DNA of 64,000 nt. It comes from Suillus spraguei (lineage: Eukaryota; Basidiomycota; Agaricomycetes; Boletales; Suillaceae). The stretch is taken from assembly GCA_016800925.1 (NCBI GenBank), contig JABCPU010000221.1:49596-113595 (forward strand), read 5' to 3'. The first letter of the stretch is position 1; the number at the start of each line of letters is the position of its first letter. The position numbers were made by a program, and so were the translations under genes. The notes below the pieces were generated by a model. That model did no database searches. It worked only from the letters and a program-made list of their open reading frames with translations, and had not been told where the DNA came from. Positions 33,760 through 47,100 of this stretch are shown here, piece after piece.

Positions 33760-35397
33760 TGATGTGATTCACAGTTGCAGCGATTGCTGTGGTTGTATAT
33801 GATTGGGGTGAAGTAACCTCAGGATAATACTTTTCATGAAAATCACTGACTCGATGTCCCTATGGTATTTAGCACTATCGTTCGGACAAGAGGTGAGTTG
33901 GTGCTATCACCGCAGCACCCACCCTACTAAGACTGATTTCATAGTTGGAGTTAGTATGGGTGAGCAGAGTCTTATCAGGAGAATCGCAGTGTATATGAAT
34001 AATTCGGAGCCAGAGGCAACGCTGGTCACTCATGACAACCTTATACCTTGGTGTGAGTTTTTAGTAAGTGCATCTGAAAGTTGCACTGACCATTATTTTA
34101 GTTGCGGACTACTGGAATACTGTACTTCATGTATGTTCACTAGCCAATACGTTGGCCGTGTGCTAACAAGTTATCTCAACGGCCAGTGTATCTTTACTGT
34201 GTACGCATCCTTATACACTGATCGTTTTTCTGACCGGCAGCATGCAGTGAGTCTCCCCTCAATTTCGGTGACGGATGCAGTGAGTATTCTGCACTGATAC
34301 CTGTTATTCCCAACTCACAGCACTCCTATGAAGGGGTGAGGTTCTCGACCACATTATTGGATTCATTTACCAAATAAAATAGCTGTGAGTTTGTTCGTTT
34401 GAAGCATTGAGTCTTCATATGTTCATCAGTGACCCGTTCTTCAGGCACCATTTTTGCTTCTTCACAAATGTGGCTCTCTTTCATCATAAATACCATCTTG
34501 GACGGTGAGTTACTTGGCTGCAGTACTCAATAATATTGACTTGACTGAAATATCATGCAAGTTATCATCATCGCTCGTTTACATGCCATGTATCAGCAAT
34601 CCAGAAAGATGCTTGTGTTTCTCACTGCAACCTTCCTGGCTGTTACGATCCCTTGCGGTGTGATCACTGGAATGATACAACGCTACCATTCTTCATATGG
34701 TACGTTTTTTTATGCAGGACAGACTCAACTGCACCTCAGGCTCATGAAATGATAGAGGAATCCATTCTTTCTGGCACTTATCAATGTGTCAATGATAGCA
34801 TTGGAGATGACCTGCTTCTGACCGCCACGACTTGGATACTCGGCTTTGCATGGGAGCTCCTCGCACTATTTCTTGCAATCTGGATTACTGTCAAACGCCC
34901 TGGTGAACTCCGACGATGGAAAATCGAGGACCGCTTCTTAGCGCTAATGAAAACACAAGTGTTGTACTTTGCAGTGTGAGTGTGAAATTTGAACGCGATT
35001 TTTCCCTACTAATTTAAAGGATTGTACGCGCTAGCTTTGCGGCTTATACTTGTTTGAACTTCGGCTCTGTATCTCCAAAGATACTCGTACGTGAATCTGT
35101 GACTGACGTTTACATCCGACCACTCATCATTGATCATTCATATAGACCTCAGATTCTGTCGGGGTCGAGGTTTATTTTGGGACTGTGGTCATTCTCCAGT
35201 TCATCCAGATGTTTATGTTGGGACCACGCCTTATCCTCAGCGTTCGAGAATACAACGCTAATCTTGTGGCCAACTCCGACACAGACATCGGTCTACAATC
35301 ACTTTTCAGGAGTACATGTACGACAAGCCAAGTGGCAGTGGTATATGGCTCGGGGAGCAACCAGCGTGTGTTGACTACTCTGCAGGGAAGATCATAG
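33760..35397 (+). CDS. DUF6533-type seven-helix membrane protein, gene C
   Basis: Many small exons with GT-AG introns. Readable segments in order: AAIAVVVYDW spliced to ALSFGQE (the intron splits the Ala codon, about 33803-33869), then ELELVW (33945 on), INTILD spliced to VIIIARLHAMYQQSRKM and LVFLTATFLAVTI (34480-34640), DLLLTATTWILGFAWELLALFLAIW (34800-34890), VYFGTVVILQFIQMFMLGPR and LILSVREYNA (35170-35260), stop at 35397. The GPRLILSVREY motif near the end is typical of this family. More diverged from genes A and B than they are from each other. The start and the exon between 33970 and 34480 are not resolved, and decay there cannot be excluded. Confidence 0.6.
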
Positions 35398-38243
35398 AGT
35401 TTTATTGCAGTATTGATGAGTTAACCTGGTGTTCCGGGGTGAAATTAATCAATATCATGATCATCAATGCTATAGAGCCACTTCAGGTTTGCACTTGACT
35501 GATGAGCGCCATCGGTGAGCATTAGCTTTGAAATTTGAAACACGCGTGATTACATAAGTTTAAGTCGACTATAACGAATCTATTGAATGCGGCGTTATGG
35601 AGCGGCTCTCCAATTGAATGACACCAGACTCAGGCTATCGTGTAAAGTACACGCCTCACAATATCTCAAACTTGAGGGCCCGCGCCTTGGGACTCCTCTG
35701 GACCGTAAACAAATGGCTTGGCATTCACCGGTGCACCTCTGGACGTTTCAACATCAGTGAAGATAAGCCTATTGGCCGCGACTCGCATCACACCACGCCG
35801 CAGTATTTTAGTGCTCGATATTACAATCCACCCTAACTGCTACCGGTTCACAAGTGTATTGGGCAGTTGTCTCCTCCCGCGCCCACTGGCACTGTGTTCT
35901 AAAGCTCCCAATGCTTGCTCCTCGCACAACAATTATGTCTATCTTACATCACCCACTATTGCTGTATCAAGTGAATGCTTCGGGATATACAGCCCCAAGA
36001 GAAGCCATAGAACTCGTGGTTATTACTCGTGAGTTCCTGAATTATAATGGCAGCCGGGAGCTAGAAGGCACCTGGGCATATCAGTAAACAGGTGAGACTC
36101 AGATATTAGTCGATATTATCAGATTTTGTAACCCCAATGCTTCTTCCCTGTATATTACGATATATAGCAATATAAAGCAATGTAATCACGCCAATTCATG
36201 TTTGGTGCGCCCGCCTGGGATAGTAATCATTGGGCTCATTGTCCAGACTCAGAGCTATCTCATCCGCGAGACTCGGTTACGTTCGCACTGAGAGCTTCTC
36301 GTGGCTCTCAAGCGAATGTTCTCACTACAAAGCAGTTGAAAAAGTTCATGTAGACTATCTTTCAGAACGAGCGCCAAACTAACCATGAATAGCGATCGAT
36401 GTTTTCGCCTACTACCCTCACTACGACTCAGAAGAATCACTCAGTCTCTTGTCACCAACAGGTTATCTATGTTTCTTACGTTGCCTTAGGGACCTTACCA
36501 TTCCTCAACAGGTTCATGTCGCACATCAAATGGGGCACTAGCTTGTATTCCACACATCATGAACATGTCTCCTCACTGACTTTTTCTTCAGATCGCTCTA
36601 TACCCCTCACCACGTTCCAACTAATTGGCGTGCCCTCTTTGTGAGGCAAGTCCTTACGTTGAACCATTTACCAGCGCATAATTGAGCGCGTTTCCAGATC
36701 GAAATATCTCGTCCACCCCGCAGCTAGGTTCACGGCATTCTTCACGACATTCCTGTAGGGCCTAACTCGTTTCGTCGTTAGTCACAATAACCATAGCCTG
36801 AGGAAGACCACTCAAGTTGGGCTGTTTGCACAGTACCTTTTTCCCCGTATCCCAAGACCTATATATGTGCCGGCCACCAGTGGTTGAAGTCATCATTGGA
36901 CGTAACCTCACCGTAACGTGAATCTGACCTCTCGGTACCGTCTCACTAATTTGACGCCTATAACGGCTTATTTGCTGGGTATTTGTTAGAGCACAGGAAA
37001 GTTAATGACACCTGACGTCTGGAGCCTGCCGTGTCGCGGGGTATAGCCCAGAATGGCAATGGGTTGTTACTACTCATGCCGGGCTCATGAAGACTGCGGT
37101 GGCGCTTACAGTAAGTATGTCAATGAACAGTGTCATGGTTATATGACGCATAACATCAATTCACACGTCTATCTTCTTAGCAATATACTATTGAACAGGG
37201 TATCATATAAACAAGGTCATGTAATTGTGTAAAAGGCTGTTGAAACGTTGATCGTCATTAGACACGCATATAATTGTTATCTGGGGTCTCCGGCGCTCTA
37301 CAGGATCAGATTCGCTCAAGGCACAGTCTGAATTCTTAGTGCAAACTGTGTCAGAAGCACTGCCGCCTGTCGAAGTATCCTTATGCCGTTTCATTTCATT
37401 GGTCTGCCTACACTCGTCACTGGTATGCTTCTAGTGAATATGAGATGATGGCTTTAAACGCTTCAAGCTAGTACTCGTGCACGCTTTGACTGGTATGAAC
37501 TTGCAGGACTAAATTGAGAATTTGAAGTATCTCAGGCTGGATTCCCACAACCCCGCATACCGCTTACGCACCAGCAACCCCACCGACACTTTGTATAGCT
37601 GTGCTCTAAATCTCCCAATGCTCGCTCCTCGGCCTGACTGGCACATACACAGCAACTATGTCTATCTTACATTACACCTGTCACCCACGATTGATTCAAT
37701 CTTCCTGCATCAAGTAGAATTCTTCGGCAACTGATCTACAGCCCCAAGAACTCCTGTTTGTTACTTGTGAGTCCCTGAATTATGATATCGGCCGGGAGCT
37801 AGAAGGTACCTGGGATGACAATTATCGGGCTCATCCTTTAGACTCACAGCTATCTTATCCGCGAGACTCAGTCACTTACATTCGCACTGAGCGGAGCTTC
37901 CCGTGGCTTTCAAGTGAGTATTCTGCCTAAAAAGCAACTGAAGACGTCGAGTTCCTGTGGACTATCAGCGCTGAACTGCCCATGGATAGTGAAGTTTTTT
38001 TAAGAACTTTGCAACCCAGAACAGCCTCTTGGCAAGGAAATCTCCAAGGGCACAGTCTTATCACCTCCCCTGGGGCTTCCGAATGGCTACCAAAATCGCA
38101 TCAAGAAATCTACAAAGGAATTCTCTTCACATATATCCCTAGGTGCATTCCTGCCTATGTCAACTTCATTCATGCGCGATACAATGAGTGAGTTCTATCG
38201 CTCGCAGTTATGATTTATACTCATTATTCTCCTAGAGATCCGA
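35398..38243. other. Gene-poor stretch with an internal duplication
   Basis: No intact gene seen. Two blocks resemble each other: about 35858-36390 and 37597-37990 share aatgctcgctcctc, aactatgtctatcttacat, gccgggagctagaaggtacc-like sequence and gagactc..ttac..ttcgcactgag. Conceptual pieces such as NYVYL and YPRDSVTYIRTE suggest remains of a protein-coding gene, family not recognised, possibly an N-terminal part of gene D and a decayed copy of it. Confidence 0.45.
36078..36190. mobile_element. Fragment related to MITE N1
   Basis: tcagtaaacaggtgagactc and the following 90 bases match the left half of N1 (30717-30835) closely. The right end is missing. Confidence 0.6.
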
Positions 38244-40014
38244 TTGTTCTTTCTGCTCCTCCCATTTCTTAAAGGAGTGTACCCCAGCAACATTAATATC
38301 ACCGATTGCTTCGTCGAATTCAGATTGAATGCGAACCAGACCCTCAATGCATCCGGTTTGGTGAATGGCAATGGCGGAAATGTATCGCCGTCGGACATCA
38401 TGAGCGCAGTTGGATTCACATACGAGACATGTCTCTCGAAGTGTGGCTCTGGAACACAGAATCCCTCCTGGGCGAACATATCGCAACAGTTCGGAGCCTG
38501 GCTATTACCCTACCTCGCACTCATTTCTCAGCTTCCTTTCGGTGCAAAACACAGAGTTGACAATCTCATGTCTGCTATTCTCATAGTCGGTTCACCGGTT
38601 CTTGCTGGTTACTCAATGATTCTTACCATTCTCAACGCCAACTGGATCAGTCGTCAATTCGATAACCTATCCTTCCCAACACTAAATCAGCCGTCCGTAT
38701 CCTCATAAGCCTTCAACAAAGTCCACTCAGAATATCAAATGAAGACTCGCTACTCAGCTCTCTCGTTGTTCTACCGGACAATGATGAGTGGTGGCCAACA
38801 ATTGCCGATTGTCTCGACTACACTCATACGTGGTCCATCGCATCCGTGACAACCATTGCATGGGTTGTTGTCGCCTATCTACTGACAGTCGCCAGCTCCC
38901 TATCCGACGTCCCCTCCAATATTAATTCCAACGGCCAAGGGACGGGATCAGTATGGTTGTGGCTTATCCCAATCGTTATAGGGTGGTTGCAACTGTCCCC
39001 GAAGTGCGATTACACACGGGTTAGAAAGGCCATGGATAACGCAGATGCAATGGCAGTTGTAGCCACTAATGAGTCGGATGAAGTTATGAAGGCATCAGAA
39101 CTTACCGAAACGCGAGCAATATCCATTGATACCGATATGGAGAATCCTTCATCCCCCGACGAGATGTTGACTCCACCCATCTATAACTACGCCAGGGCCA
39201 TTTCGTGGTCTCGTTCTGCGGAGGACATACTCAACACTTTTCAGATAGCCTCCAAGAATGCCAAATCACACAGAACTGTCAAGACCGGTGCCACATGGAG
39301 GAATGCAAATAAGAAGGGTTTTATTGAATCTAGCAACAGGAAAGGAAACGCGTCCGAAGTCGATGCATACTGCAGACTTCCGGGACGAAGCCCTTGGGCG
39401 ACGGGGATATTTAATCGCATGTTCGTGGCCTCGCTACTGCCCCTGGCCTTACAATGGGCAACAACTGGAGCCGCAGTACTAGTTGTGTATTTTACTCCGA
39501 CTGTGGTGAGCATTTTTTGATATACAGTTGTCTGCGCTTGTTGCTGATTAGCGGCACACAATAGGGCCTTGGTTGTAGATCCCTCGGTTATCTCATCTAT
39601 GGCGTATTTGCAACAATAATATGGGTGATGCTTGTGACGTCGAGCATCTTGTCGCACTACGCACACTCATACTCGGACACGCCCAATGGTAATCCTTTCT
39701 CATGTATCACTATCTGTCTCGCAAAGGCGGTATCGAACCTTCTGAGATGGGGAGGCAAATTGCTGGCAATCGTCAACGCAATCTGGATAATTGCAGCTGG
39801 GATGCTGCAGTTTACGAGCATCTATGATAATTGTTACTGCAACTCAAGCGTGTTGGGGAGAGGAGCCCAGTATGCATTTGACATCGTCATGGTCGATGGT
39901 TTAGACTTGAGCCAAACCAAAGCTGCTTGGTTCGGAGCGTTGGCTTTGGGTGGGACTACCTGTTTGGGATTCATTTTTTACATGAATTTATTAACTGATC
40001 TTGTACCTATATGA
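38244..40014 (+). CDS. Multi-pass membrane protein of an agaricomycete-specific family, gene D
   Basis: Function unknown. The N-terminal lumenal or extracellular Cys-containing region (CFVEFRLNANQT..., TYETCLSKCGSGTQNPSW) is followed by WLLPYLALISQLPFG, hydrophobic helices, THTWSIASVTTIAWVVVAYLLTV and WLWLIPIVIGWLQLSPKCD. A second half continues after an intron near 39500-39565 with GLGCRSLGYLIYG and ends in CYCNSSVLGRGAQYAF plus a last helix, stop at 40014. One frame break: TLK then SAVRILISLQQSPLR needs AAAA rather than AAA at 38684-38686. Same order as gene E, about 1.5 kb downstream. The true N-terminus may lie further upstream. Confidence 0.65.
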
Positions 40015-41507
40015 GGTCTCCGACGATGATATACCCAGGACTATGTAACTTTATACCTTGAACAAATTAAATTTTTGCTATGGCAGTAGTGGTGCCTCGA
40101 AATACATCTTTCAATTCCGGCCTATGTCTGTTTGATTCGCACGGCTCTGTTCCAATCATTCCCATATACATAATTTGTTGATCTTTGACTAATCATGTCT
40201 CCTCGGTCTTTCTCTGATATTCCTACTATTATATATCATTAATGGTGTGAGTATCGATTCAACCGTGTCGTTGTCTTTTCTGCATAACTGCAATGTGCCG
40301 CGAACTCAGCTGCCATCAATTATCAGTGGGTGTCCACTTTTCGTCCAGCGCGCGTTCCTACCATCGACGGTTGGTACAATTCTCGATAGACTGTTCGACC
40401 TGTCTATTTGAATGGTTACGACGTTGAGCTTGGCCGTGGTTGGCTCGCATTTGTGAATGCGAGGTTCGATGGGTCTCGATTTCTTTGGCCTTCAGAAATG
40501 GATGTCGCTCGGCTTTCTGGTGGTCACAGTTGGAATTTTCAGCCTGGAGGTACGTACAATTTCCCGAATCATTTTCGTCTGGCTCAATGACCATTTGTAG
40601 AGAATCTACCCTCTTCTTCGTGTGCTGTTACAACTACCCAAGTGGGTTTATTTTCATCATCTCCGCTGTACGGTGTTGGTCTGTACTTCTGCATAATGAA
40701 CATGTCGTGAATATTTTTTTGCGGTTATGAAAGCTTATTCAGACCAGCTCTAAGTGGTTTGGCAATTTCCCACGGCCTTCAGGTAAGCTCTAACTCATCT
40801 ATGGAATATTTACGAGAGATTATATCTCAACGTGTCTTGCGGTGCGTACTTTGTGCGAGGAATCCTAGAAATTTTGACATCTATATTGACAGTCATGCAC
40901 TTTACATAAAAAAACCATATCAAGTCACTGCAAAAAGTAAAAGTCGAAATCCTCTGCCTGATCGTGAAAATATTCCTTGTTAGCTTTCTCAGATTCCGTC
41001 GTCACGCTTCAACGTTCAACAACGTAGCGGGCTCTGCTGCGGCCCTTCGCATTATTCAATCAACTATAGAGATCGATCTGACGTTCCTCTGAGCTGTATT
41101 GATTATATACTTGTTGTGACACTTGTTGGTAACTTAATTAGTCTTCACTTTTGCTGTTTTTTTTTTTTTTACCTCCGTGACTCCCTGGACAACCCTTCCC
41201 TGACGTGCACAGGTTAAGTCTTCATAGCCACGCAATTATTTAATGAGCTAATATTGTTATCTCTGGCTGGGGTCGGAACTTGACACTGCCCCCGCCACTG
41301 AACAAAAGTGACTCGTGTTGACATGTCGACACCCTCTATGTAGACCTGAGGCCTGATAGGCACCGATACTTGACAGCAACCGAATTCTGGTAGAGGTTTT
41401 CACTGAAGTATTTAAGGCAGAAACGCCTGTTTCCAGGTGCATATGCATAGTCAATATAACTAATCTGATGCGCTTGCAAAAAGGCTTTCAGACAGGTAAG
41501 CCGCGCA
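40015..41507. other. Spacer between genes D and E
   Basis: No gene recognised; contains a 16-base T run at about 41155-41171 and short frames only. Includes the probable promoter of gene E. Confidence 0.5.
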
Positions 41508-43310
41508 ATGACTAGACTACGGGTTTTCTGGGTTTCTCATTTGTTGCTTGGGCTTAGCTCTCTTACTATGGTGTACACTACCCGAACAGTCGTTGCGACA
41601 GTCAACTTTGCTCAGTGTTTGAATGACATCGTTCAGAATGCAACTGCTACCCAAAATCTAACTGGTTTACTCGACGGGGACGGAAATCCTGTATCAAATG
41701 TCTCTGATGCGACATCAATCAGCTACTTGATGTGCACATCCCACTGCGGAACCGGGCAGGAACCTTTCCAGTGGTCTGAATTTTCGCAAGAATTCAGTGC
41801 ATGGTTACTGCCAAATCTTGCACTGATTTCGCAGCTCCCTTTGGAGCACAGTACAGACTCGATAATCTCATGTCTGCTGTGTTAACTATTGGGTCACCGA
41901 CACTTGCTGGTTACTCTCTATTCATCACCCTCCTCAACTCTCGCTGGATCAACCGCCGATTTGACTCGGTGGACCATCCCACTTCACGTGCCGTGCTCTC
42001 CATCTTGAGCAGCCTTCAGCAAGTCCCCCTCAGACTACATCCTGATCGCGTACGCTTACCCTCTCTCGTTGTTGCTTCGGAAAATGACTCCTGGTGGAAA
42101 TGTCTCGCTGAATTTGTGGACTACACCCATACCTGGTCAATCGCGTCCGCAACCTCCATTGCATGGGTCGTTGTCGCCTATATATTGACTGTAGCCAACT
42201 CACTATCGAACGTTTACGCAAACGTTCAATCCAATGGAGAGGCCACTGGTTCAATGTGGTTGTGGTTGATTCCGATCGTCGTCGGATGGCTGCAACTTTC
42301 CCCCAAATGCGACTTCAATCGCTTACAAGCTGCTTATGACCGTGCAGACAGACACAGTATGCACACAAAAGCAGACATTCGTGCCGGGATGTTTCCCGCG
42401 TCATCCCGGAGAGCGTTGGCAATAACTGCCAAGGATGATGATGTGATATCTCCGGATGAACTCCTCACCCCTCCGGTGTTTAATTACTCACGTTCGCTGC
42501 GATGGGCATCTACAGCAGATGCTATCTTCATGGTGTTCAAACTGGAATCAGAGAAGGCTTATAGCCGCCTTCCCGTTTGTAGGAGCGATTGGGTCGAATC
42601 TGGCACTGGCATCGAGTCCAACACCGCCAAAGACATTGATGACGAAAACCAACATGGGTCCTTCGAAACCGTCCCTGTGCAGTACGCGCAACAAAACAGG
42701 TTGCAGAGTCTAGTAAGCAGCCATTGGGCACCTGGTGTGTTCACAAGAATGGCTATCGCTTCCTGCACTTCGCTTGGATTACAATGGGGAACAGTCGGAG
42801 CGGCATTTGTGGTGGGATGGTTCACTCCTACAACAGTGGGTCTTCATGTATACTTGTAGTCGAGTTAGCTCAAGTCTGACAGGAAATGGGGTGTCGAGCT
42901 ATGGGTTATCTCCTTTACGGAACCATCTCAACTTTAGTTTGGATGATGCTCCTGATGTCCAGTATTCTCGCTCACCACTCTGCTTCTGACCCCCACCGAG
43001 TATCGCTATCTGCACGCGTTGCTTTAGTGTTTTCGCACGTCCTGCGATGGACGGGCAAATTTTTTGCCCTATTAAACTCTTTTTGGTGATCATGGCATGT
43101 GTGTTCCAGTATTCTAACTTCTACAATAGATGTTACTGCAACTCCAGCGCGTTCACCAGGCGAGGCGCAGCGTATGCTGTGATCATCGAAACCACAGCCC
43201 AAGCTGCACAGGCTAAGGCTTCCTGGATCGGTGCCCTTGTCTTGGCGTGTACCTCAGCATCAGTTTTCCTTGGTATCCTGAATCTTTTGCTGGATACTGT
43301 ACCATCGTAG
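41508..43310 (+). CDS. Multi-pass membrane protein, gene E (paralogue of D)
   Basis: Starts with a hydrophobic signal-like segment (residues about 5-28), then CLNDIVQNATATQNLTG and SYLMCTSHCGTGQEPFQW, WLLPNLALISQLP, a break, and GAQYRLDNLMSAVL onward. Same helices and motifs as gene D (THTWSIASATSIAWVVVAYI, WLWLIPIVVGWLQLSPKCDF), an intron near 42835-42883, MGCRAMGYLLYGTI, a second break, and CYCNSSAFTRRGAAYA to the stop at 43310. Breaks: TTT at 41840-41842 (TTTT expected) and GG at 43085-43086 (GGG expected, giving NSFWVIMACVFQ in line with gene D). With both bases restored it would be complete. Function unknown. Confidence 0.68.
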
Positions 43311-43373
43311 GCAAGTGAGAGTAACTTATTATGTTACAAGGACTCCCCTTCGGTCGGTCCATTATAAATCTGT

Positions 43374-43778
43374 TTACAGTAGTAACTCAGGAAATACGAT
43401 ATTAGCGCAGTCTTGTCCTTCATTTGTCTCCGCAAATAAACATAATGTATCTCTTCGCGTTCTCACTCTCGACAACGCTGTGTACAGTTGACCGTGAGCA
43501 AAGGGATCGGTTCGCAAATCAAGTACGGTTCGTGCTAGCGTCAATCCTTGACATCCATTAAACGTTGTTGCGTATGCGAGCCGTAGAGGAAACTGTCTGC
43601 GATTGACTGTCCACGATGAACGATTGGGATGGAAGGAAAAGTTGATGCGGGGAATGCAGTGGCTCTCGAATGTATTGATAAGTTGTACTTCGATGAACCG
43701 ACAATGCAATGCAATCACGCGCACGCGTGCGTTTCTGACCAATCCCTTTTCTACCGAAAGGTTTCGTTGAATGGTGCA
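43374..43778 (-). mobile_element. Helitron helicase C-terminal fragment, left part
   Basis: Encodes the end of a Pif1-like Helitron helicase: NARVRVIALHC, FPLRLAYATTFNGCQGLTLA, TVLDLRTDPFAHGQLYTALS and a tail CANIVFPELLL with a stop at 43374. The reading continues in phase across the copia element into 48966-49170, so the copia insertion split it. No intact Helitron (Rep domain) is in the window. Confidence 0.8.
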
Positions 43779-44113
43779 TATACACTAGCGAGAGAAACGC
43801 GAGCTCAGTAGAGTCAAGACAATACTATGATTGATAGTACCTAGCGAGAGAAACGCGAGCTAAGGTACGTTAGTGCAAGATATAAGTATGAGACGAAGAC
43901 TATGCATACCTCAGTAGAGTCAAGACAATACTGAGGTGTTTCTACACAAAGACGGAGACTATGTATGTACCGCAATGATTAGCTAATGTCGTACCGGAGG
44001 TTGGACGTGCGGATGTATCATGCGGTGCGGAATATAAGAAGACTCAGTGTCATATGGTGCCGAAGGTGCATGAGATAAGAGATAGCGCAAGAATGGTAAT
44101 GAAGGGGCTAACA
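43779..44113 (-). repeat. 3' LTR of the copia element
   Basis: Identical to the other LTR except for 56 extra bases at about 43806-43861, which repeat ctagcgagagaaacgcgag and cagtagagtcaagacaatac from elsewhere in the LTR. Confidence 0.92.
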
Positions 44114-44128
44114 CACCCCCTCACCGAG
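44114..44128 (-). promoter_or_regulatory. Polypurine-rich tract of the copia element
   Basis: CTCGGTGAGGGGGTG abuts the 3' LTR on the sense strand and overlaps the end of pol. Confidence 0.6.
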
Positions 44129-47100
44129 ACACCAATTGTAGTCCGGTGGTATGCTGCTGAAACAGTGGACGAGGTAAAGCCTTTGTCAAGATGTCGGCGA
44201 TGTTGCGATGAGACGGGATCCAATATGGCAAGAAGGTGCCGTTCTCGATGTATTCGCGGATGAAATGGTATCTGATGTCTATATGTTTGGAACGGATGTT
44301 GTTCTTCGCCTCTTTAGATAGGGAGATAGCCCCCGTGTTGTCCATGTACAGGACAATGGGGAGGAGGAGCGAGACGTGCAGCGAGATGAACAGTGATTTA
44401 ATCCAGATCCCTTCCTGCAAGGCGTGAGTCACTGCCATATACTCAGCTTCAGTGGATGAAAGTGCGTGAGTAGTTTGTTTCTTGGACACGTGAGCGATTA
44501 ATCCGCCAGCGAAGAACCAGGTATAACCGGAGATGGACAGTCTGTCCTCAGGTGAGCTTGCCCAATTGGCATCGCAATACCCCCGTAGTCCCTCATCTGC
44601 TCGATCACCCCCATAGTGCGCGCGATAATTGATGGTCCCGCTTAAGTAGCGCAGTAGACGCTTTGCTGCAGCATAAAAGCGGGGGGTAGGATGCGCACTA
44701 TGTTGCGCGAGTGCATTGACGGCAAAGGCGATGTCGGCCCGCGTACAGACAGCTAAGTACAGCAGTTCACCAACGATCTTCCTGTAGTGCGTAGGGAGGT
44801 TGATCACCTCATCGAAGACGTCAGTGTCAAGCCCGAAGGGGTGCTTTGAGTCGAGGGGAAGGTGGACAGGATTACAGTCTAAGAGGTCGTATTCGTCGAG
44901 GAGGTAGGATATATACTCTCCCTGATGTATCCATAGCTGCCTAGAGGTGCGTTTGCGCTCGAATTGCATTCCGAGGAAGCGTTCTATGGGCCCTAAGTCT
45001 TTGATACCGAATCGTTGAGCTATGCGACTCTTGACGGACTGCAGAAAGGGTTTGGAGTTTGAGGTTCCCATACCGTCGTCGACGTGCCACCCGACGATGC
45101 AAAGAATGTGGCCTGAGGAAGGAGTGGTTTTGTCGTAGATGAACACGGCGTGGTCAACAGCGCAGCGGGTGAACCCAAGCTCCATCATAACAGCACGAAC
45201 CTGTTCGTACCATTCCATGGCCGACTGTTTCAGACCGTATATAGTGCGGAGCATGTGCCACACGAGGAGAGTCCAATCGCCTTCCTCAAAGCCTTTCGGC
45301 TGCCTCATGTATATCTCCTCCCTAAGGATCCCCCACAGGAATGCCCGTCTGGCGTCGAACGTGTCGAGCTCCCAGTCATTGCGACATGCAAGGGCTGCGA
45401 TGAATCGAACTGATGCTGTCTTGATGACGGGGGCGAACGTGGCACCGTAGTCGACGCCGGGAATCTGTGAAAACCCTTGGGCTACGAGCCGAGCCTTGTA
45501 AGCCGATCCACCTTTGTTGTCCTCTTTAAACTCCAGGACCCAACGATTCCCTATCGCCTTTCGACCCGCAGGAATGGTAGTCAACTTGTAGACCTTCATT
45601 TCTTTCATCGTCTCTAATTCCTCCTTCATGGCCTTAAGCCATCGTTTGTGGTCAGGGCGCTTCATCGCTTCATCATAAGTTGCGGGAGGAATCGACATGT
45701 CGTAGTCAGGGTTGGAAGGGTTTCGTCTGCGGTTACTGCGTATCGCCACGTGTGCCTGTTCTTCAATCACAACGTTAGCCATGACTTCCGTGACGTCGAT
45801 GTTCGGCTCGACATTCGTGATGTCAGTGTCAGGTTCAACTGTGCTCACCCCCTCCTCCAATACTGGCGTCATACCCTCACGTGCAACTTCTCCAGAGACG
45901 CGCTCGGCACGAGCTACACGAAGAGCCATAAGACGTGCCTTGGTATTAGCCATTTCGTCGGCATAAGCCTGACCAGCAGTGGTTGGCACACGAGTGCGAG
46001 AAGAGCGGCGTGGAGCTGGGGGTGCTGTGTGAGAAGAAGCTGGGGATGGAGGCATGATTGCAGGAGGTGCGTGGACTGGAAGTGAAGGAGTGGGAGCGTC
46101 TTCTGAGTCAGAGTCGGAATCGGACAGTGTGGTGTGCGCGACTGATGGTATATTTTCGTCGAAGATGACGTCCCTGGCAGTGAAGAAAGCTCCCGTCCCG
46201 CTATCACGGAGACGGTAACCTTTTGTGCCCTCAGGGTACCCTACAAAGACAGCATGACGAGAGTGGGGACCGAGTTTCGTTTGCAATTCTGAAGGGATGC
46301 GCGCAAAGCATTTTGCTCCAAAGACGCGAAGGTGTGATAGGGAGGGCTTGCGTCCATTGATGACCTCGTAAGGTGTGACTCCTGGTGGCAATGTGGTGGA
46401 CTCTGTGCGGTTCCACAGGTAACATGCGGTCAGGGCAGCTTCTCCCCACATGTTCGCGGGCAGGTTGGCAGCTTGTAGCATCGCGAATAATCGCCCCTCA
46501 ATAGTGCGTATAGCTCGTTCTGCTTTTCCGTTTTGTTGATGTGCGTAGGGCGCAGAAAGCTGGCGAGTGACACCTGAGGAAATCAGGGATTGCGTGAAGG
46601 CTGCGCTGATGAATTCCCCCCATTGTCCGACCGAAATACCTTCACCTTGCGGTCGGCAAGATTCTCCCAGCGTTTCTGAACCATTTCCCAAGCCTCAAGT
46701 GCTTGGTCCTTAGACGCAAGCAGTTGCAGACTCAAGAAGTTACTATGGTCGTCCAGGAACAGGACAAAGTGAAGTTTGCCGTGAGGAGTTACGACGGGGA
46801 ATGGGCCACAGAGATCGGAGTGTATGAGGTCCAGAACGTGCTTCGCCCGAGGCGTAGTGGATGGTGGGTATGGTTTGCGAGGATGTTTAGCCAGAATGCA
46901 AGGTTCGCAAGTGTGTAGTGGGTGAGAAGTATCAACTTTCACACCGGTGGCAAATGCTGGTAAGCGTTTCACAGCCTCACCGCCGGGATGTCCCAGGCGT
47001 GCATGCCACAAGTCCCAGGACAGTGGCGTCTTTGCAAATGCAGAGATCTCGAGAAGCGGAGATGGCGTGTTCGGTGGAATAAAACGTAAGTCCAGGAACA

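Noticed and set aside
43311..43373. Helitron 3' terminus (ggaccgaccgaaggggagtcc hairpin-like on the minus strand)
   Set aside because: The stem is only four pairs and no CTRR end follows convincingly.
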